From the NCBI RefSeq assembly GCF_030269305.1, contig NZ_BSTC01000009.1, forward strand, positions 1 through 64,000: a stretch of 64,000 nucleotides of DNA. The letters are read 5' to 3'. The notes beneath the pieces are model-generated. The model was not told the origin of the DNA. It searched no databases and was given only the letters and a program-made list of their open reading frames with translations. Positions 27,001 through 39,000 of the stretch are shown here, one piece after another (position 1 is the stretch's first letter; every line of letters begins with the position of its first letter). The DNA comes from Kineosporia sp. NBRC 101731 (GTDB lineage: Bacteria > Actinomycetota > Actinomycetes > Actinomycetales > Kineosporiaceae). The position numbers were made by a program, and so were the translations under genes.

Positions 27001-30000
27001 AGGTCTACTCGGCGAACGCTGTGCTGACGAGGTTCCAGCGGGGTCTGCCGACGCGCCTGCCGTTGACCGTCACGCTGGGCGGTAAGACCGTGCGGATCGC
27101 CGTCGACCCGACCCTGGGGCGGTTCGAGGAGAGCTCGCTGCAGTCGGACGAGAACAACGGCACGGTTGACGTGTCGTGGAAGAACGGCTCGAAGCTCGAC
27201 GTCAAGCAGTCGCTCGGGTCGGTGATCCGGAGCGGGCTGGACGTTCCTTTCCTGTGGCCGCGTTTCGGTAAGGGTTTCTGGCGTGCGATGACGCCGGTGG
27301 TGAGTGGTAGTGCTTCGCACAACCGGCAAATGGTCTCGACGGGTGGTCAGGCGATCAAGTCGAACCGGCGGTGGAAGTTCACCAAGAGCCGGGTGCAGCA
27401 GCTGACGTTCAACACCTCGTACCTGGTCGGCGTCAGCGTGGACTCGACACCGTCGACGGTCCGGCCCGGGGCGAACATGCCGGCGGACGCGGTGCGCATC
27501 GGCGATGCGAAGGTCCGGTTCGCGGTGGCCGAGGAGATGCTGGCCAAGACCCCGGTCCAGGACCCGGCCGCTCTGGGACGGGTCAATCCGAACCCGACGC
27601 AGACCGAGGTCAGTGAGTTCAAGAACGACGCCATCCGCTTCGGCGGTCTCGCGAACCAGGTCATCCCGGTCAGCACGCTCGGACTGAAGGCCGTCGAGAC
27701 GGCAATTCTCAACTATCTGGGGGGAACCGGTAATCCCGACCAGCGTTTCCAGGTGGCGGAGTCCGGTGCGACGCCGGAGTCGACGCAGGGCAACATGGAG
27801 CTCCTGCTCGACCGGACCGGCCTGCCGCTGACGGAAATGGTCGACCCGGGCCTGCTCTGGGACGATCACAGCGCGGGCCGGATGAAGTTCTACCTGCGCA
27901 AGTCTCCCGCCAGTGCGATTCTGGAGACCAGTGCCGGTACGTCGGACGACGTGAACGAGTCGTCCGTGCGTCTGGACTACCAGGGCAAGCAGGCGGTGGC
28001 CGGCGAGTGGGGCCTCGGTCTCGGGGCGATCTGGCGGAAGTCGCCGCCGGAGGGTAGTCCGGTGTCGAACGTGACGATGGCTCCGAGTGGGCAGCGTCGT
28101 GGTGGTGGCCGTTCGGAGTGGTCCGAGAGCGACAACATCGGTGGTGCGGTGCGGCGTACGGGTCGTGACGCGGATCCGCACCGGTTGTACGAGACCGATC
28201 TGATGGTGGAGATCACCGGGTATCAGTGGCGCCAGTTCGGTGGTGGCCAGATGAGCCTGGTCGAGACCCCGCGGCACCTGATCATCGAGCGCGGTTCCCA
28301 GTTCCTCTTCGGTGCCACCAACGCCAGTGCACTCGACCTGCCGAAGGTGACCGATGCGTCCTCTGCTACCACCACGGACACTCCGGAGACCGACCCCGGG
28401 TCGAGCACGACACCCGAGACGAAGGTCGAGCCGGAACCCGAGGTCAAGCCCGAGGTCAAGCCCGAGCCGCTGCCTGCGGACGCTCTGCGTCCGCCGGCTT
28501 TCGTCAACGACGGGCACACGATCGGGCTGTCGTCGGTGGTCAGCTTCGAGGATCCCAGCCGGGTGCTGGAGGCGGCCAAGGACATCCTGGCGCAGAACAA
28601 CATTGCCGGCTTCACCGATCCGCGCTGGCGTGAGGTGCCGACCGGACCCACGCTCACGCTGGAGAACGGCATCGGCCCGAAGGCCATCCGGGCCCGGTTC
28701 GGAACCGGTGGCGGTGCGGGCATCACGCTGTCGATGGCCAGCAACGTGCCGACGATCAACAACGTGCCGACTCCCACCCTGCGTCAGATCGTGCAGGTGA
28801 AGGTCACCAAGACCCACGAGCAGGCCGAGGCGGCCGGCACGGAGGTTGCGGTCGGCCTGGACAACTTCATGCAGCACGGGTCCCGGCACGACACCGGATC
28901 GGGCAGCGGCACGTCGTCCTCGACCGGCGGCGGATTCACCGAGTCGAACACGACGCAGGTGCGCCACCGGGTCGGCCCCGGCGGAAGCCACGGCCAGACG
29001 AACGAGTCCGGGGAGTCCTTGTCGCAGAACGAGTCGCACAAGGACAACTACCGGATCAAGCCGAAGAACAAGAAGTCGCTGGAGACCCGGCACCCGATGG
29101 CGTGGCGGCTGGAGGTTCAGGTCACGTACGAGGCCGGCCAGGGTTTGGACTCGATCACCGGTGGCCGGGCCAAGCTGTCGCTGGACAACTGGACCTACTA
29201 CAGCACGGTGCCGGACAAGGTGACGCTGCGCACGCCGATGGACCTGGCGACCACGTCGCCGTCCACGGTCTCGCGCAACCCTTACCGCACGAACACGGTC
29301 AGCAATGTGATCGACCTGAAGGGCCAGGTCCCGGAGCAGACCTGGCTGGCCGGCAGCAAGTTCCTGCCGACGTTCCTGCGCGGGAACCTCATCGGCGATT
29401 CCGCTTCCGGTCACCGGGCGATGGGGCAGGGGACCCCGACCGACCAGCGCCTGCACCTGATCAGCAGTGAGGAAGGGGTTTCGGCCAACTCCCCGGCGAT
29501 GTACAGCGACCAGGGGCTGAACCTGCCGGGCGAGGCCGAGCGGGGCTGGATCACCGACACGGTCAACCGGCAGAACCTCAAGCTCGACCTGGCCGACCTG
29601 GTGTCGGTGAACCCGCCGGGCGATCACGCGGGCACGATCAAGCCGGTCGCGATCGGCACCGAGCACACCCGCGAGACCGGTCAGGAACGCGAACAGGGTG
29701 TGGCGGCCGAGACGTCCAAGGGCCAGGGCGGGGTGCTGCCGTACATCTACACGTTCCTGCGCGACGGCGCGAACGAGGACCAGATCCGCCTGGGCGAGGC
29801 GAACTCGTTCTCCGTGCAGCCCGGTCTGGCCAAGGCGAACGTGACGGCGCAGGGGCGCTCCGCCAACGCCGGGCGGGTCACGGAGGAGACCACCGAGCTC
29901 GACATCCAGGGCTTCTTCTTCCGCGCCACCACCGTGCACACGGCGATGAACTCGCAGACGCCGCACTGGCTGGCCTGGAAGGGTGAGAACTCACCGGGCA

Positions 30001-33000
30001 CGCCGGAGCAGATGGCCGTCGCCAACGGCGGTTACGTGCTCTTCAGCGAGGAGCAGGCCCTCGCCCTCGGCCTGATCGAGACCGGCCACGTGCGCGGGGA
30101 GGACGGCGAGCGGACGAAGGTCTACCGGCTCGGCCCGAATGCCACGACCGAGCCGCCGTCGGCCTTCCCCGGGGTCACGACCTCCGGCACCCGGTCGGGT
30201 ATTTCGCTGAACTCGACACCCGAGTCGCTGCGGATCGGCAACGCCGCCCCCAAGGTTCCCGGCTTCCTGAACGTCACCGGGCGGTACGACGCGGCGACCA
30301 ACCAGGTCGAGATCGGTTCGGGGACGTCGTCCCGGATGGTCGGCCCGGAAGACTTCGTGAAGTTCATGAGCGAGCAGCCCGGCTGGGGCCAGCAGGGTCT
30401 GATGCTGATGATGGACGGCATCGGTGACCCCAACGGTCTGCCCGCTCACCGGTCCTTCCCCCGCCAGGTCAGGGATCTCGCCCAGGTCGAGGTGCTCGCC
30501 CCGACCGGCGAGGTGGCCCTGCTCCCGCCCCCGCCCTCCGAGACCCCCGAAGCCCTTCCCGCACCGGACGATCGGGATCATCCGGCCCTGCCGGACGACA
30601 GCGACGTCTTCGTCATCGGTGACGGGGAGGACGCGCCCACTACCGATGACGCGCCCGTCACCGATGACGCCCCCGACGACGGCGCGCCGACGGTGGACGA
30701 TGCTGTGGCCACGACGCCGGAACCGGCGGGCTGGATGCGGGTGGTCGCGCGGCCGACCCCGGGAACACCCGGTACGGTGCCGGCTTCGTCTGCCCCATCC
30801 GCCCCGACCGCCCAGACCGCCCAGACCGCCCCGACCGCCCCGACCGCACCGAGGGTCGAGCCGACATTCCAGTGGTACACACCCCGTCCCGGGACGGAGC
30901 CGCGCGACGTCGGCCCGGACTTCGCCGAGGCGCTGACCGCGATCGGTTCCCCGGCCGCCGCGAACCAGCAGGTGCAGTTCACCCCGCCGATCGCCGACGA
31001 CCTGGGCACGGGGACCGACACCGACGCGGAATCGTCCCGCGACGAGACGCGGGACGAGACGCGGGACGAGACGCGGGACGAGACGCGGGACGAGACGCGG
31101 GACGAGACGCGGGACGAGACGCGGGACGAGACGCGGGACGAGACGCGGGACGAGACGCGGGACGAGACGCGGGACGAGGAAGCCGGCCGGGACGAGACGC
31201 CCTCGCCCTCGGTGGCTGAGATCGTCCGGCAGCTGCGTGAGGAGCCGAACGACGAGCCCGGCGGACCGACCCTGGACGAGACCGGTGACGGGACCCGCGA
31301 CGAGGCAGGCGATTCCGGTAGCGAGTACAGCGTCCACCTGGATGACGTCCAGGAGGACGAGGCCGTCCCGTCCGATCCGGAGCGGGCGCGGTGGGCCCGG
31401 GGTGGGGATGACCCGGCCGGGCTGCCCGAGCTCGGATCGAACTCCACCGGAGGCCGTTTCGTCTCCCGGAGCGACGGTGTCGATGACATCTCGTTCGTGC
31501 CCGATCCCGACGTCGTCCAGGAACAGCGGCCGCAGTTGCCGGCCGAGGTCCTGGAGGGCGGCGGGCTCCGGCACGCCCCGGCCGTGGTGGCGCCGGAGGT
31601 CGCGCGCTCGCTCCACGACCAGCTGACGACGGAGCTGACGCACAGCGGGTTCCTGCCGCCCGACCCGGCCCGGCCGTCCTCGCACCGCAGCCCGGCCGGC
31701 CCGGACGGACGCCGGAGGATACTGGGCGGCTGGATGCGCCTGTCCAGCAACGACCGGGTGCAGAACGTCGCACAGCTGAACCAGTTCGTCTCGGCGCAGT
31801 CCCTGAGCTCGCTGCACGGCCTGGCCCACGGCGAGGGTGTGCAGTTCAGCGTGACCGGCCGATCGCGTCTCGGGCAGAGTCGCACGGCGACGGTGACGAT
31901 CCGCTCCACGCCGGATCTCGACGCCGGGAGTGATTACTTCCGGCAGACGGTGCCTTTCGGTGACGGGACGCATAACGAGTTCCGGTTGCCGAGCCGGTTC
32001 ACGTCGTCGGTCGAGTACAGCCACCTGTCGAAGGCCGGCCGGGAACGGCTGCGCCAGGAGAACCAGGCCTCGCAGACCGATGGTGGCGTGCGGGGCCGCC
32101 CGACCAAGCTCGACAAGAAGTCCCTGATGAGGGACGCGGTCGCCCGGTCGTCCGGGAGCGGTGACGGTCGCGGGGCCCCGGCGCGCACACGCAGCGGTGG
32201 GGACGCCGAGCGTCACTCGACCAGGCTGCGGCTGAAGTCGTTGATGCAGGCTGCGATGGGCCGGCCGACGGCGCGGTCCGCCGCCGGTGACCCGGATCTG
32301 CTCTGGCACGGTGCCCCGGTGGACGGTGACGTGCTGGTGCAGTTGCCGGCGCCGGACGTGGCGCAGACTCCGGATCGAGGATCGGACCGGGCACCGCTGC
32401 CCCGGCCCGCGACGGTCTCCTCGCCGGAACTGCTGGGCTACTCCGCGCTGCCGTCGACCGGCCCGACCCCGGACACCGGCCCGACCCCGAGCACGGACAA
32501 CAGCACTGTCCTCGATGCGGCCCTCGGCTCCGGATCCCGGCCCGGTGAGAGCAATATCGTCCCGCCGCCCGATGCCGACGCTGCGTACTTCCGGCGGGCG
32601 GGCGATGAGGCCTACGGGCGCCGGGTGCAGTCGGCGCTCGACAACCAGGCTCGCGCTTACCAGGACGGTGACACGGCCGCGATCATCACGGCGATCGACG
32701 GTCTGCGGGACGCGTACGGCACCTACCTGGCCGACGTGGGCAGCTTGATCAGCGGACTGCGGGACCTGCCCACGCCCACGACCCCGGGCGGGCGGGCCGA
32801 CCACGAGAGCGCGCTGGGCGACCTACAGGACCGGATTCTCGACGGCTGGCAGGGCCTGCAGAGCCTGAACCCGATCGGGCTGATGACGGATCTGCCACTG
32901 GGCCCGTGGTATTCGAAGGACGATTTCGAGACGGTGACCGGACTGCTGGCCCGGATGCCGTCCCGGCTGCACACGGGCATCCGGATCGACAGGATCGGTG

Positions 33001-36000
33001 GGGCGCCGTCAGAACCGGTCCGGCTGGAACAGTGGCTGAACGACGGGCTCCGGGACCGCCGGGTCGTCCCGGAGCCGGGTCCCGGCTCCACCCTGACGGA
33101 CCTCGAGACGGCCACCCTGACCCGGCCGGAGAACGCGTCGCCGATCACGGTCCGGGGCCTCGGGCAGGCAGCGACGACGCTGGTGCCCGACCTGCGCGCG
33201 GCGCGGGACGCGGCACAGGTACAGCTCGACGCGGTGCGTGCCGGTCATGCCGAACGGGCCCGGATCGCGGGCGACTTCCCCGGTCTGACCAGGCTTGCCC
33301 AGACCTGGCGGGCCGGACCGGAACTGGCTCGGGCACAAGCTCTTCTGGACGCCCGGAACCGGCTGCTGGACCGGGCCGAGGGCCTGGTCGCCCAGATGTC
33401 CGTCACCGGGGAGAACGTCTCGCCGCAGACCTTGCGGCCCGGTGACGACGGCACCCCGGCCCGGCTCGACGACCGCTGGCAGATCAGCCGGGACGCCAGC
33501 GGCGACCTGCTGCTGACCGCACCCGACCGCGGCCTCGACGACCAGGTGGCGAGGCCGGACACCCGGGCCGTGGCGCAGGAGATCGCCCGGGTCACCGGCA
33601 CACCCGTGACAGCTTTCGTGGACGCCGGGAACGGGTACGGACAGAACTGGCTGACGTTCCCGCCGGACGGTTCGCGCCCCGAACTCGCCGACCGGCCGGG
33701 AGATCCGCAACCGGAAACCGGACCCGCGCCCCTGCGCGCCGACGTCGGGAGTGTCGCCCCGGGGGGCCGGGGGTTCGTGCGCAACGGTTCCGGTGATGTG
33801 ATGTGGGTGAACGAGCGCGGCGAGCCCCAGGTGCTGGACGGTTCGCGGCAGTCGGTGCGCCGTGACCTCGAGGCCTTCGTGGCGAGCGACCCGGACGTGC
33901 ATCGCGGTGGCGACTCGGTCTTCCTGGTCAGCAACCTGTCCCCGTACTTCGCCGCCGGACTGGCCGAGAAGTACGACCTCCACTTCACGTTCAGCGCCGA
34001 ACCGTTGGTGACCACGGCCCCGGCGACCGGCTGGGGCGGCGTCCCCACCCCGGACGGCTGGGTGACCGTGGCGAACGTCCCGGGCACCGACGTCAACCGG
34101 GGCTGGCTGGAAACGCTGCCTGCGGACGCTGACGGCCCGGTGACGATCGAGCCGGTGGGCGTCGCGGCCTTCCCGGCGCCCCTGTGGGCGCGGTCCATGC
34201 TCGGCCGGGACGACGTCGGCCGCATCACCCTGGTCGACCCGCTGGGTGTGGAACACCACGTCTACGTCCGCCAGACGGCCTACGGGCTTGAGCTTTCCGA
34301 CTACCAGGGCGGGAACCCGGAATCGGACTGGCGGATTCGGCCCGACAACGACTCGATGAAGATCAGCTACGCCATCGACGACCCGGTGATCGCTGAGAAG
34401 GCCCGCACGAGCGTCCGGAGCGCCCTGGAACTGCCGGACGGCCTGGAATTGATCCATGTGGGTGCCCAGGATCGCGTACCGCAGTACTCCTCGGCCGGGC
34501 GACGGCCCTTCGCCGATGGTCCCGCGATGCGTCTGCAGGCGGAGCGCGAGCTCGGCGAGGCTCCGAAAATTACCGAATATCACCGGAACACCACGAAACC
34601 GGTGACGATCAGCACGCGGCTGCCGGGCCGCCGGGACGAAGGTCCACGGCCACCGCAGTGGTGGGACGACCTCTCCGCCATGGACCCCTCCTCCCCGTCC
34701 CCGGAGGAGACCAAGATTCTGAAGGCGCTCGTCTCGGGCCTTCCGATCATGGCGCCGCAGCTGACCGCTCCCAACGTCGACCCGGACGCTCCGGTCCGGA
34801 ACTGGTCCGACGAATTGCTCGACCTGATGCAGCAGATCGATGCTCACCCGGATCTGGATGCGCAGGATCTGATCGACCGGGTCGAGCGGCAGGCAGGGCT
34901 GGAGCAAGACAGCGCCTTCTCCACTCCCACCTCTTACCAGGCGCGGATCTATCACTTCGAGGACAGTCCGCCGGTGCTGGAGTTGACCACCACGGTCAAG
35001 TACCACCAGCGCGACGGCGTCACCCAGGCCGAGCTGCAGCAGGCCTGGCAGCGCGACCAGGAAAGTCTCACCAGGAACTGGAACGAGACCCGGCCGGTGC
35101 TCTACAACGGCGAGCTCTACTGGGTGCGGATGCACGTCGAACTGGTCACGGACAACGGACCGGCGCACCGGATCCTGGAGGTGCGCAGCGAGGTCGGCGC
35201 GGACGGGCAGCCGCACCGGGCGAACGAGCACGCCATCAACCGGGAGACGCCCGGCTGGGTCATCCAGCACGAACGTGGCCACTTCCTGGGACTGCCGGAC
35301 ACTTACACCCGCACCCGGGGTGCCGGGACCGACCCGTTCAGCCAGGACCAGATCCGGCTGCGGACGCCGGGTGAGGCCGGTGCCGGGATGCCGCAGGTGC
35401 GGATGCCCACCTTCCTGGAGGGCCCGGGGGCCCTGATGGCCAGTTACGACGGGAGGCCGACGCCTCGCAACCTGATCACCATCCTCGACACGGTTCACGA
35501 CCAGATGGCGTACGACGAAGCCGCCCGCCGTCTGGCGAAACCGGGGGAGGACGGGGACCTCGGCGGCCGGGAACCGTTCCCGGCGCTGCGTCAGGCCGAA
35601 CGCCGTTTCCTCGCTGAGGTCCGGCCCGCGGTAGCGAACTACCGCGCGGTCGAGCAGCAGACGCTCCTGGGCCGGGCCGGTGTTGCTGACCGCAGGGCCG
35701 CGGCGCAGGCGGTGTTCGAGCAGTGGCGGTCGCAGAGCCTGCTGCTGAACCAGTTGCAGCAAGACCTGGGCGTACAGAAAGACGACATCCGGGAACCACG
35801 GTCGGTGCAGGCGGCCAAGGGTCGTGAGTACCATCGCGTGATCGCCGAGGGACAGCTGGCCGCGCGCCAGATGATGCGGTGGGCGGCCCTGGCCGGCCAT
35901 TCCCCGATCCCGATGGGTGGCGGCCTGTCCTTCACCGTCGAACCCGGCGGATACAAGCTGAACTGGGACGGCACCGGGAGGGGCCGGCCCGAGCCGATCG

Positions 36001-39000
36001 TGGTCGATCTGCTGGCGGAGACTCTCGGTACCCCGCTACAGGTGGACTGGTACCCGGCGGGCAACCCGGCCGTCGACGGGCCCGGTCGCGACGTGGCGAT
36101 GGCCGACGGCATGCTGGTCCGGCCGGAAGGCACCCCGCACCGCACGCTGAACGGCGTCCGCGATGACTTCTACACCCCGGGAACACTGATTCCCGACCCG
36201 GCCGGCAACACCGTCTACTCCCTGGACGACGCGCGGATCGAGGTCACCAGCGCCGGTCTGTCGGTGACCTTCCCGAACAGCCCGGACGTCGTCGTCGACC
36301 CGCACCTGCGGCCGATCGAGGACGGTACGGTCCAGATCCGGGTACCCCGCGTCGACCTGCTCACCTCCGCGCAGCGGGAAACCGTGCGCAACATCGTCCG
36401 GAGCCTCACCCCGGCCTTCGGGGTGGCCTCGTCGGTGCGCAGCAGCGACGCCGACGGAAACGGTTACGCCGGAGCGGGATCGGCCTGGGCCGCCCAGACC
36501 GATCCGTTCGCACCGGTACCGCCCAACGAGAAGGCTTTCTGGAACCCGGCTCCCGACCCGTCCGGCCCCGGTTCGCCGTCCTCGACCGGACCCGGGATCC
36601 CGACCCCCAGGAACGATGCCTCCCCGTCCTCCACCGGGGCTGCCGTTCCCACCCCGAAGGGTGACCGCAGCCTTTCGCCGGACGGCTCACCGGAGCAGGG
36701 GCCCTCGACCGGTGGCGACCCGACCGGACTCGGTCTCGTCCTGGGTGACCCGTCCGGTGATGCGGCGACCGGTCCCGGTCTGACCTTCCACACCTCAGGT
36801 CTTCCGGGCCTGTTCGGTGCGCGGCGGCCGGAGAGTCCTCTGGACACGTCCGTTCTCGACACCTCCTCCTGGGACGGCGGCAACCGCTGGCAGCTGGACG
36901 CCGGCACCGGCGGTTCCCAAGAGGTCACCTCGGCTCAGTTCCAGCGCTGGATGAGGGCTCCCTACGTGACGGAGGCGCAGTTCAACCGCCACCGGCCGCC
37001 TCTCACCATGCATCACCAGATGCGGTACGAAGAGGCCCAGAGCCTGGCCCGGCAGACCCGTATCGACCTGGTCTACGACCGCCCCGTCACCGATCCTCTT
37101 CCGGGGTACCAGCAGAACCGGGTGGTCAGCCGCTCCACGCTGGACGGTGTGCCGATGGCCGGCGACCCGAGCCCGGTGCGGATGGTCGAGGGCATGGCGT
37201 TCTACCCGGACGGCACCACCCAGATCGCCGACGGCACCCCGCAGCAGCAGGTGCTGGACACCATGCTGCGGGGCCTGAACGATCACGGGTACGACGTGCT
37301 CGGCGGTTACGGCGACGCGAGGTTCCGTCAGTCCGGCCCCCCGCTGTACCCGACGTCCCTGGAACCGGCGCCGGACCGCCTCGGAAACGTGCTGTCCGCT
37401 GAGTTCCTGCACGGATCGATGACCAAGCTCTGGGCCCTCAGCCAGGAGGCGGTGCGCAGCTCCGGCCCAGTCACGTCCACGCTGCCGTCCCGCGTCGTGG
37501 GGCATCGCCGGTACACGCCGACGGTGACGGTCACTCCGGTGGAAGGGGCCGGGACCCGTTACTACCGAACCGATCTGACTTTGACCAGCACGCCGGGCCG
37601 GGTCGTCGCCGGCCGGTTCCGCCCGCGGCCGCGCTGGTCGGACGAACAGATCAGCTGGTCCGGCCTGGACGGCACCGGCGAGCGGCTGATGGTCCAGGAG
37701 GCCTTGCTCGACATCGGCATCGACCGGGCCGTCTTCCAGCAGGCAAATCTCGACCTGTACGGGCTCTACCGCGACCTGGTCCGGTGGGGTCAGCCCGACT
37801 ATCTGGCCGGAACGCTCGAAGACGTGGCCCGCAGGCTCCACCTCGCCGAGCGCGACGAGAATGCCCGTGAGAGCACGGCGACCCTGCCGCGCTACGAAGA
37901 TGCCCCGCAGGAGAACGTAGACGCTGCACTGCCCGAGGACGACGCGACCATTGCTCCCCAGGAGATGCCTCCGCCGGCCTATGCCGCACCGGGGGACGCG
38001 GCGGGTAACGGCGTCAGCGATCAGGCCGGCTCCGTCTTCCGCCCGGAGTCCGGACCGCGCTTCCAGGCGTACCGCGAGGCCGACCCGGGGGCCGACCCGG
38101 TGGCCCTGCAGCACCACGACGACGACAGCCAGGACGACGACGGCAGCCCGGTCCACCCTGATGACGCCGATGACGCCGATGACGCCGATGATCTGGACGG
38201 CAGCGACATCTTCAGTGATGGCGAGCCGTTCGAACCCGACGACTTCCGCCGGGTCGAGCAGGACGCGGCGCAGGACGTGGCCCGGGCCATCACCGCTCTC
38301 GACGAGGCCCGCGCCGACCGTGACCACGGGCAGCTGGCCGCCGCCAAGAAGTCCCTGCGCGAGGCCCGTGAGGCGTACGCCTCGAAGGTCAGCGACGCGA
38401 TCGGGGAGCTGCGGGCCGAGCGGGTGGGTGACGACGATCCCGGCCTCGATGTGGTCCACGACGAGCTGACGAGCAAACGGAACGACGCCTGGCTCTCGAT
38501 CGTGCAGAGTTCGCCCGCCGGGCAGGCGGTGGACATCCCGATCGGCACGGACTATAAGCGTGCTGACTTCGGCGACATCCGCGACGGCCTGTCGCGGCTC
38601 CCGGCGGACCGGCACCCTGACATCCGGGTCGCCGACGGGCAGAACGGCCCGCAGCCCCTGAGCTCGTGGCTGGACCGGGAGTTCCGCGCGAACCTGCCGA
38701 GGGCTACGACGCCGCGGGACTTCTCGCGTATGGCATCGGATCTTGCGTCGTTGCCGGACCCGGGCACGACCTCGGTCCTGACGGCCAGGGCCGCCGGGAC
38801 GGTGGCCTCCTCGCTGCTGCCCGGCCTGCACGAGGCCAGGCAGGATGCGCAGGACCGGCTCGACCGGGCCCTGGCCGGGCAGCGGGCTCGGGCCGACCTG
38901 GCCGCGCAGTTCCCCGGCCTGACGGATCTTCCGCAGATCTGGCAGATGAACTCGGCCGTGGCCCAGGCCCGGTCGGTCCTGGACGCCCGCACCGAGATGG

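Noticed and set aside
25035-29966. Long antisense open frame (about 1,640 codons) opposite B3
   Set aside because: It mirrors the codon phase of the + strand gene in very GC-rich DNA, is dominated by Arg/Gly/His/Val, and has no domain. The same holds for other long antisense frames at 5703-8459, 33009-35900, 36795-40103, 43413-46445, 47844-50540 and 57031-59967.
16570-31002. B2/B3 as an assembly duplication
   Set aside because: Linkers and modules 5-6 differ widely at silent and replacement sites, which an assembly error would not give.
31038-31181. Regular array that could suggest a CRISPR
   Set aside because: 12-nt units with no spacers, all in frame inside a coding region.
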